DNA of 13,292 nucleotides, taken from positions 1-13,292 of the forward strand of contig CANHHI010000032.1 of NCBI GenBank assembly GCA_947460225.1, read 5' to 3'. Under the pieces are notes generated by a model, which saw only the letters and a program-made list of their open reading frames with translations, did no database searches and was not told where the DNA came from. Within the stretch, counting starts at the first letter, position 1; the number at the start of each line of letters is the position of its first letter. Below, piece after piece: positions 7,678 to 13,292 of the stretch. Source of the DNA: Flavobacteriales bacterium (lineage in GTDB: Bacteria; Bacteroidota; Bacteroidia; Flavobacteriales_D; CANHHI01). A program made the position numbers and the translations under genes.

Positions 7678-7685
7678 TACCTTAG
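7678..7685 (+). promoter_or_regulatory. Candidate -7 promoter box for the metal-efflux operon
   Basis: TACCTTAG, one mismatch from the Bacteroidota TAnnTTTG box and identical to the kdsA box (TACCTTTG) except at one base. It lies 15 bases before the ATG at 7701. A 22-base spacer separates it from the palindrome at 7643-7655. No convincing -33 TTG was found; a transcript starting here would have a leader of only about ten bases. Confidence 0.35.
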
Positions 7686-7700
7686 CATCAAAATTGCATC

Positions 7701-10700
7701 ATGATAGACAATATTATACGTTTTAGCGTCAAAAATCCGCTGTTCATATCGCTATTTACACTGAGCTTGGTGCTTTTTGGTGGATATTCATTGAGCAAAT
7801 TACCCGTAGATGCAACACCAGATGTTACGGGTGTGCAGGTGGATATTGTTACGGTAAATCCGAGCCTGGCTGCTTTGGAAATGGAACGGCTTGTAACCAC
7901 ACCCATAGAAATGGCAATGTCAAACATTCCAGGGATTGTGGAAATTCGCTCTACCTCTAAGTTTGGCTTGTCTTTGGTGAAACTCGTTTTTGATGACCAA
8001 ACCGATGTGTATTGGGCAAGGGCGCAAGTATTTGAACGCATAGATATTGTTAAATCTGATATTCCAGAAGACCTCGGCAAACCCTTTATGGGACCTGTTT
8101 CCACAGGGCTTGGGGAAATTTATCAATATGTTTTAAGACCCATCAATCCCAAGGATAGCAGTTTTAGTTTGAGTTATTTGCGTGAATTACAAGATTGGGT
8201 GGTGCGCAAAAAATTGCTTGGAACTCCCGGTGTGGCAGACGTGAGTAGTTTTGGTGGTTTTAAAAAAGAATTTCAAGTTCAAATTGATTTAGACCGCATG
8301 CTTGCTTTGGGCATTTCTGTGGAAGAATTGCACGAGGCAATACTCCAAGGAAACAGCAATACAGGCGGTGCTTACATAGAAAAAAATAACCGAGCTTATA
8401 CCATTCGTGGCATAGGTTTGGTGGACGCCGAGCACGCATTTAGAGACCTTGGCAATATTTTCATCAAAGAAAACCAAAGCATTCCCATTTACGTGAAAGA
8501 TGTTGCCCAGGTCAAGGAGGGTGCTGCCATTCGCTATGGTGCCATGTCTATGAACGGACAAGGCGAAGTGGTTGGGGGCATTGTGATGATGATGAAAGGT
8601 GGCAATGGCAGTGAAGTCAGTCAGGTGGTGAAACATCGCCTTTCGGAAATAGAAAAAGAACTGCCCGAAGGTCTGATGATGGAAGCCTTTTTAGACCGAG
8701 ATGTTTTGGTAAGTAAAGCCATTAAAACCGTGGCAACCAATCTTTTGGAAGGTGCGATGATTGTGCTTTTGGTGATTTTGGTGTTTTTGTGGAATTTTAG
8801 AGCAGGCTTAATTGCTGCCTCCGTGATTCCTCTGTCTATGCTATTTGCCTTTATTTTAATGCAACATTTTGGCGTAGTCGGCAATTTGATGAGTTTGGGT
8901 GCCATAGACTTTGGACTCTTGGTGGACCCCGCTATTATTGTGGTGGAGTCAGTGGTGCTATACCTTGCTTTATCTTTAAATAACGCCGATGGCGAAGATT
9001 TGGATTATTTGCAAAGGCAAGATTTAGTGATTAAAGCCACGGGAGCCGTTAAACAATCGGTGATTTTTGGCGGATTTATTATTTTGGTGGTGTATGTGCC
9101 TATTTTGGCTCTGCAAGGCATTGAAGGTAAAATGTTTATTCCCATGGCAAAAACGGTTATTTTTGCCATCAGCGGTGCTTTAATTTTAGCCATTACTTAT
9201 ATTCCCATGGTGAGTGCCATCTTTTTGCGTGCACCCAAAAGCAAAGACCACCACGGACCTTCTGAAATCGTTATTCAATTTTTATACGAAAAACTATACA
9301 CGCCCATTTTAAGGGTTTTACTCCGCCACAAACAAATTGCCGTGGTGATGACTTTGGCAATCATGGCGTCTGGGGTTTGGGCGTTTGGCAGAATTGGTGG
9401 GGAATTTATTCCCAAACTCGCCGAAGGCGATTATACCATGGAACTCAATTTACCTGTGGGCAGTTCGCTTACAGAATCTTTGGATATTGCGCAAAAAGTG
9501 CAAAAACGTTTGCTGGAGGCTTTCCCAGATGAAATCCGCATGGTGGTTTCTAAAATTGGCACGTCTGAAATTCCTGTGGATCCTGTGCCTTTGGAAACGC
9601 AAGATGTGGTGATTGCCTTACACGAGAAAAAAAATTGGACAAAAGCCAAAGACCAATGGGAGCTTTCTGCACAGATAGACCATGTGCTCAAAGAATTTCC
9701 GGGTGTGATTATTTCTATTCAACAGCCCATTGAAAACCGTGTCAATGATTTGATGAGCGGTGCGAAAACGGACGTGGTGGTAAAACTATACGGAAAAAGC
9801 ATTGAGGAGCTTGTGCGCCTTGCTGGACTTATCAACGCCGAACTCCGACAGGTGGAAGGTGCTGTGGATTTGCAATTGCCCAAAGAAATCGGCTTGCCAC
9901 AAATCAATGTAACGTATCAAAAAGATAAACTTGCCCGCTATGGCATACGTGTGGAACAAGTCAATAAAGTATTGCAAACCGCATTTGCAGGTTCATTTAG
10001 CGGTATGGTGTATGCAGGAGAAAAGCGTTTTGACATTAGCCTGCGCTTATCCGAAGAAGACCGCAAAAAAGTGGTAAGCATAGAAAACTTACCCATACAC
10101 GACCGATACGGCAATGCTATTCCTTTGCGTGAAATTGCCACGATAGAAGAAAATTTAGGCATTTCTCAAATTGGCAGAGAAAATTTGCAGCGTCGATTAA
10201 ACCTTGGCTTTAATGTGCGTGGCAGGGATATGGAATCTGTGGTGCATGATGCCATGGGTAGAATTTCAGAGCACGTGGTTTTGCCACAAGGCTACCACGT
10301 AGAATACGGCGGTGCTTTTGAGAATTTAAACCGTGCAAAAAGCCGTTTGGGCTTAGTGATGCCTGTGGCACTCTTGATTATTGTTGCCCTGCTTTTTGCT
10401 ACATTTAGAAAAATTAGAGAAAGTTTACTCGTATATTTGATGCTTCCATTGTCTTGTGTGGGTGGGCTTTTTGCCCTGATGGCGAGGGATATGAATTTTA
10501 GCATTTCCGCAGGCGTTGGTTTTGTGGCACTTTTGGGTATTGCGGTGTTGAATGGCATTTTGCTACTCAGCCATTTCAAAGCCTTACGACTAGATTACAA
10601 CCACTTGGATAAAATGGTTTTTGTAGGTATCAAAGAGAAATTTCGCCCTATTTTGATGACTTCGGCAGTGGCAGGGCTTGGTTTTTTACCTATGGCTTTT

Positions 10701-12098
10701 TCTAGCAATGTAGGTGCAGAAGTGCAAAAACCACTGGCTACGGTGGTGATTGGTGGCATTTTGAGCGCGACGGTAATGACCCTGCTCATTTTGCCTATTT
10801 TGTATATTATATCCTTTAGAAACAGAAGACAAATAAACCGCAAAAGCATTTTAAGTTATATGTTTAGAAATTTTATTTTGTTGGGATTTGCGTTTGGCAC
10901 GACGGGCTTATACGCACAAGAGCATTTGCTGGGTTTAAAAAGCATCGCTAAAATTGATAGCAATCTTTTTACGACTATCCGCTTGGAAGACGCTTTGCAA
11001 AATGCTTTGACAAAGAGCCCTAAAATAAGGGTTTTGGAAAGGCGCATGCAAAGTGAAAAGGCAAAAATGGCATCTGGATTTAATTTAGAAAACCCAGAGG
11101 TGGCTTTGGAAGCAACAGACCCCGATAAATTCAAAATATCCGTGTCTCAAAATTTGGATTTTCCTGCCGTGTATGCCATGCAAACAGCCACGCAAAAACA
11201 AAGGGTAAATTTGGCAGGTGCAGAAAAAAAAGTAGGACAAAACGAGCTCATTTACAACATCAAAGAGGGATATTTGAATTTGCAGTTTTTCTATGAAAAA
11301 ACAACCCTTTTGCAAGAAATGGCAACGTTATTTTCGGATATTGTGCGCATACAACAGGTGCAACTTGCTGTGGGGCAAATTTCAGAACTAGAAAAACTCA
11401 ATGCGCAATCGCAATATAAAAAAATAGAATTGACATTCAAAGAGGCACTCAACCAATTTAGCAGTGAGCAAATTCGTTTTTCTTTTTTGATAGGCAACGC
11501 CAGCTTGGTGCGCTATAAGCCTCAAGAGAAATTGAGTAAGTTTCAGGACGTGATGGATACCAATTTTACACAGGAAGCCGTTGATAACAACCCAACTTTG
11601 GCGGTGTATAATCAAGCATTAAAGGTGTCTCGTTTTGAACGCAGAACGGAATATTTTAAGCTATTTCCTGGTTTGGTTTTGGGTTACCTCAATCAAGGAG
11701 AATCTAATTCTCCTCTACTCTATCGTTTTAAAATTGGTATTTCTGTGCCTTTATGGGCTTGGAATCATGCAGGACGTTTGCGCAGTCAAGATAGACTATT
11801 GCAAGAATCGGAGGCGCAAAGAGACTTGGCGCAATATGAAATCAGTAGCGAATATGGAAGTTCCTTGGAATTTTACAAGCAACACCAAGGCAATTTGCAG
11901 TATTATGAAAACTTTGGTTTAAAAGAATCTAGCGAAATTATCCGTAGTGCAAAAGAAAGTTATAAGCTCGGTGCAATTACCTATTATCAATATTTGCAAA
12001 ACATAGAACTCGCTTTTCAAATTCAGTTGGGTTACCTAGAAACTTTAAAAGAATACAATGCCGCCTGGCTAAAACTACAATACCTCAGTGGAAATTAA
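7701..12098 (+). CDS. CzcA/CusA-type heavy-metal RND efflux pump fused to a CzcC/TolC-type outer-membrane factor
   Basis: A 1465-residue fusion. Residues 1 to about 1040 are a full HME-RND antiporter: TM1 near 12-30, a periplasmic porter loop to about 343, TM2-6 (about 344-508), TM7 (545-563), a second porter loop, and TM8-12 (about 885-1037). The TM4 proton-relay motif is at 403-416 with Asp403, Asp409 and Glu416, equivalent to Asp402, Asp408 and Glu415 of Cupriavidus CzcA. The CusA Cu/Ag methionine triad is not kept: the aligned positions are about Glu581, Thr633 and Asp683. This favours divalent metals (Zn, Co, Cd, Ni). A basic linker RNRRQINRKS (1040-1049) and a signal-peptide-like segment (1054-1072) lead into an OEP/TolC-family domain (about 1090-1465) with two helical repeats, starting IRLEDALQNAL. 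No stop or frame break separates the parts. The adaptor gene follows 11 bp later. Metal specificity is inferred. Confidence 0.93.
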   Translation: MIDNIIRFSVKNPLFISLFTLSLVLFGGYSLSKLPVDATPDVTGVQVDIVTVNPSLAALEMERLVTTPIEMAMSNIPGIVEIRSTSKFGLSLVKLVFDDQTDVYWARAQVFERIDIVKSDIPEDLGKPFMGPVSTGLGEIYQYVLRPINPKDSSFSLSYLRELQDWVVRKKLLGTPGVADVSSFGGFKKEFQVQIDLDRMLALGISVEELHEAILQGNSNTGGAYIEKNNRAYTIRGIGLVDAEHAFRDLGNIFIKENQSIPIYVKDVAQVKEGAAIRYGAMSMNGQGEVVGGIVMMMKGGNGSEVSQVVKHRLSEIEKELPEGLMMEAFLDRDVLVSKAIKTVATNLLEGAMIVLLVILVFLWNFRAGLIAASVIPLSMLFAFILMQHFGVVGNLMSLGAIDFGLLVDPAIIVVESVVLYLALSLNNADGEDLDYLQRQDLVIKATGAVKQSVIFGGFIILVVYVPILALQGIEGKMFIPMAKTVIFAISGALILAITYIPMVSAIFLRAPKSKDHHGPSEIVIQFLYEKLYTPILRVLLRHKQIAVVMTLAIMASGVWAFGRIGGEFIPKLAEGDYTMELNLPVGSSLTESLDIAQKVQKRLLEAFPDEIRMVVSKIGTSEIPVDPVPLETQDVVIALHEKKNWTKAKDQWELSAQIDHVLKEFPGVIISIQQPIENRVNDLMSGAKTDVVVKLYGKSIEELVRLAGLINAELRQVEGAVDLQLPKEIGLPQINVTYQKDKLARYGIRVEQVNKVLQTAFAGSFSGMVYAGEKRFDISLRLSEEDRKKVVSIENLPIHDRYGNAIPLREIATIEENLGISQIGRENLQRRLNLGFNVRGRDMESVVHDAMGRISEHVVLPQGYHVEYGGAFENLNRAKSRLGLVMPVALLIIVALLFATFRKIRESLLVYLMLPLSCVGGLFALMARDMNFSISAGVGFVALLGIAVLNGILLLSHFKALRLDYNHLDKMVFVGIKEKFRPILMTSAVAGLGFLPMAFSSNVGAEVQKPLATVVIGGILSATVMTLLILPILYIISFRNRRQINRKSILSYMFRNFILLGFAFGTTGLYAQEHLLGLKSIAKIDSNLFTTIRLEDALQNALTKSPKIRVLERRMQSEKAKMASGFNLENPEVALEATDPDKFKISVSQNLDFPAVYAMQTATQKQRVNLAGAEKKVGQNELIYNIKEGYLNLQFFYEKTTLLQEMATLFSDIVRIQQVQLAVGQISELEKLNAQSQYKKIELTFKEALNQFSSEQIRFSFLIGNASLVRYKPQEKLSKFQDVMDTNFTQEAVDNNPTLAVYNQALKVSRFERRTEYFKLFPGLVLGYLNQGESNSPLLYRFKIGISVPLWAWNHAGRLRSQDRLLQESEAQRDLAQYEISSEYGSSLEFYKQHQGNLQYYENFGLKESSEIIRSAKESYKLGAITYYQYLQNIELAFQIQLGYLETLKEYNAAWLKLQYLSGN
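10860..10916 (+). other. Embedded signal peptide joining pump and outer-membrane channel
   Basis: Codons 1054-1072 of the fusion read as a complete signal peptide: Met-Phe-Arg-Asn n-region, hydrophobic core FILLGFAFGTTG, and LYA|QE cleavage site after Ala1072. It closely resembles the LQA|QE site of the DUF5686 protein in this window. The preceding RNRRQINRKS would be cytoplasmic after TM12, so the segment would insert as a thirteenth helix and expose the cleavage site to the periplasm. Cleavage would release a 393-residue mature outer-membrane factor. The in-frame ATG at 10860 is also a possible independent start. Processing is inferred. Confidence 0.6.
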
Positions 12099-12109
12099 AC
12101 CTAAAAAAT

Positions 12110-13288
12110 ATGATGAAAAAAATCCCCCTATTCGGTTTGGTAGCACTTTTGCTCGCCTGCACGGAAGCACAACCCGAAACACAGCAAATAAAGCTGGAAA
12201 ACACGCAGATTTTGATGTCTCCACTTCAATTGAGCAATTTAAATATAAACCCTAAAAAAGCGCAACTGTCGTCTTTAAAAGATAGGGTATATCTCAATGG
12301 CGTGATTACTGCCTTGCCAAACTACGAATCTGTTATGAGTGCGGTTTTGCCAGCGCGTGTGATGAAAATTTTTGTGCAAGAAGGGCAAGAAGTCAAAAAA
12401 GGCAATCTGCTGATTAAGCTGGAAAGCATGGAATTCATAGATTTGCAGGCAGAATATTTGCAAAGTGTAGAAGAGGCAAAACTTTTGCTTAGTGTATATG
12501 AAAGGCAAAAAACCATGAACAGCAAAAATGTGGGTGCACTCTCGGATTTGCAATTGGCAGAAGCCAAATACAAGGCGATGAAAAACAAAACAAAAAGTTT
12601 GCGTGCAAAACTAGAACTTTTGGGCGCAGATTTGTCGCAATTGGACGCTGAGAATCCAAATATTGTCAAAGAAATGCAAGTGCTTGCGCCTATTGATGGC
12701 TATGTGCAAAACCTCGCTATTACCATTGGGGAATCTTTGGAAAAAGATAAAGCCATGTTAAAAATTGTCAATACCAGTGAATTGCAAGCAGAATTGTATA
12801 TTTATGAAAAAGACATTCACACCATTGCTTTGGGGCAAGAAGTAGAGTTATCGTTTAGCAATGAAAAAATACCCAATTTGACGGGCAAAGTGTTTAATAT
12901 GGAACACTCCTTTGACCCAACGACCAGAAGCGTGTCTGCACACGTGCGTTTTTTTGTGCCTAAGGACATTCAAAATTTGGTGGCGGTTAATATGAAAGTA
13001 CAAGCTATTTTAAGCCATAGTGATGGTGGGGAAGAACTGGATTTTTCTGTACCACAATCTGCATTATTGGAAGAGGAAGGTTTGTTTTACATTTATGCCA
13101 CCGAGGACAATCTGGAAACAGCACAGGAGCTTGTGTTTACAAAGTATAAAGTGCAACTCAAAGACAAAGATGAAAAATCTGCAGAAATTGTCTTGCATGG
13201 TAGTCCTAAAATACTTTCTAGCTTGTTTATTGCGGATAACAATGTGTTGATGCTGGAAGCGGAACGAAAAAAACGTGTGGGTATGTAA
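12110..13288 (+). CDS. RND efflux periplasmic adaptor subunit (CzcB-like lipoprotein)
   Basis: A 392-residue membrane-fusion protein bridging the RND pump and outer-membrane factor. The N-terminus has a lipoprotein signal with lipobox LLAC (Cys17), the anchor to the inner membrane. A split biotinyl-lipoyl domain is seen: first half about 75-105 (VMKIFVQEGQEVKKG), second half about 190-220 (VLAPIDGYVQNLAITIGESL). Between them, residues about 108-175 are a charged alpha-helical hairpin, short as in CzcB/CusB-like adaptors. A beta-barrel (about 223-300, with DPTTRSVSAHVR at 269-280) and a membrane-proximal domain complete it. No His-rich or Met-rich N-terminal metal-capture segment is visible and the only Cys is in the lipobox. 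A second Met codon follows the first, so the start could be 12113. It lies 11 bp after the fused pump/channel gene, completing a two-gene tripartite efflux system. Confidence 0.93.
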   Translation: MMKKIPLFGLVALLLACTEAQPETQQIKLENTQILMSPLQLSNLNINPKKAQLSSLKDRVYLNGVITALPNYESVMSAVLPARVMKIFVQEGQEVKKGNLLIKLESMEFIDLQAEYLQSVEEAKLLLSVYERQKTMNSKNVGALSDLQLAEAKYKAMKNKTKSLRAKLELLGADLSQLDAENPNIVKEMQVLAPIDGYVQNLAITIGESLEKDKAMLKIVNTSELQAELYIYEKDIHTIALGQEVELSFSNEKIPNLTGKVFNMEHSFDPTTRSVSAHVRFFVPKDIQNLVAVNMKVQAILSHSDGGEELDFSVPQSALLEEEGLFYIYATEDNLETAQELVFTKYKVQLKDKDEKSAEIVLHGSPKILSSLFIADNNVLMLEAERKKRVGM

Positions 13289-13292
13289 AATC

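Noticed and set aside
7688..8104. A 138-codon open frame antisense to the start of the RND gene
   Set aside because: It is the mirror of the highly conserved RND N-terminus and covers the RND promoter side; nothing protein-like is seen in it.
10800..10862. Possible sequencing error that merged separate czcA and czcC genes
   Set aside because: The frame stays open through the junction with no homopolymer slip or frame shift needed, residues on both sides are in the same frame, and comparable long fused CzcA proteins exist in Bacteroidota to my knowledge. A single stop-codon misread cannot be formally excluded.

Overview
The window looks like a Bacteroidota chromosome segment of moderate to low GC. 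The reasons are a DUF5686-family protein (a Bacteroidota family), near-absence of Shine-Dalgarno sequences, TAnnTTTG/TAnnTTAG-type -7 promoter boxes before several genes, signal peptides ending in A|QE, and a metal-efflux RND pump fused to its outer-membrane channel. Genus or species cannot be told from this sequence. Coding density is very high; the longest non-coding gap is about 65 bp and no RNA gene, IS element, CRISPR array or large repeat was seen.

Left part (1-3291, minus strand): a tight four-gene operon, reading kdsA (KDO-8-phosphate synthase, LPS inner core), a dCMP deaminase, a membrane-anchored S41 (Ctp-type) protease with a PDZ domain, then thyA (thymidylate synthase, cut by the window edge). 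Gaps are 3-5 bp. The deaminase makes dUMP and ThyA methylates it to dTMP, so two consecutive steps of thymidylate synthesis share a transcript with an envelope protease and an LPS-precursor enzyme.

Middle part (3345-7635, plus strand): divergently from kdsA runs a DUF5686 outer-membrane-type protein that lacks the usual N-terminal carboxypeptidase-regulatory-like domain. A bifunctional-nuclease family protein (DUF151 plus a C-terminal UVR motif) and a CNT-type concentrative nucleoside transporter follow. With the thyA/dCMP deaminase operon next door, this is a small nucleoside/nucleotide-oriented neighbourhood.

Right part (7701-13288, plus strand): a heavy-metal efflux operon. Its first gene encodes one 1465-residue polypeptide. 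Residues 1 to about 1040 are a complete CzcA/CusA-type RND pump, and residues 1073-1465 are a complete CzcC/TolC-type outer-membrane factor. They are joined by a basic cytoplasmic linker and an embedded signal peptide. The second gene is the lipoprotein periplasmic adaptor (CzcB-like). A 13-bp perfect palindrome lies 23 bp ahead of the -7-like box of this operon and is a candidate metal-regulator operator. The fused pump/channel with its internal signal peptide is the most interesting object here; fusion of this kind is, from memory, not unique to this genome, but how one polypeptide serves both membranes can be read out as a concrete hypothesis (internal signal-peptidase cleavage).
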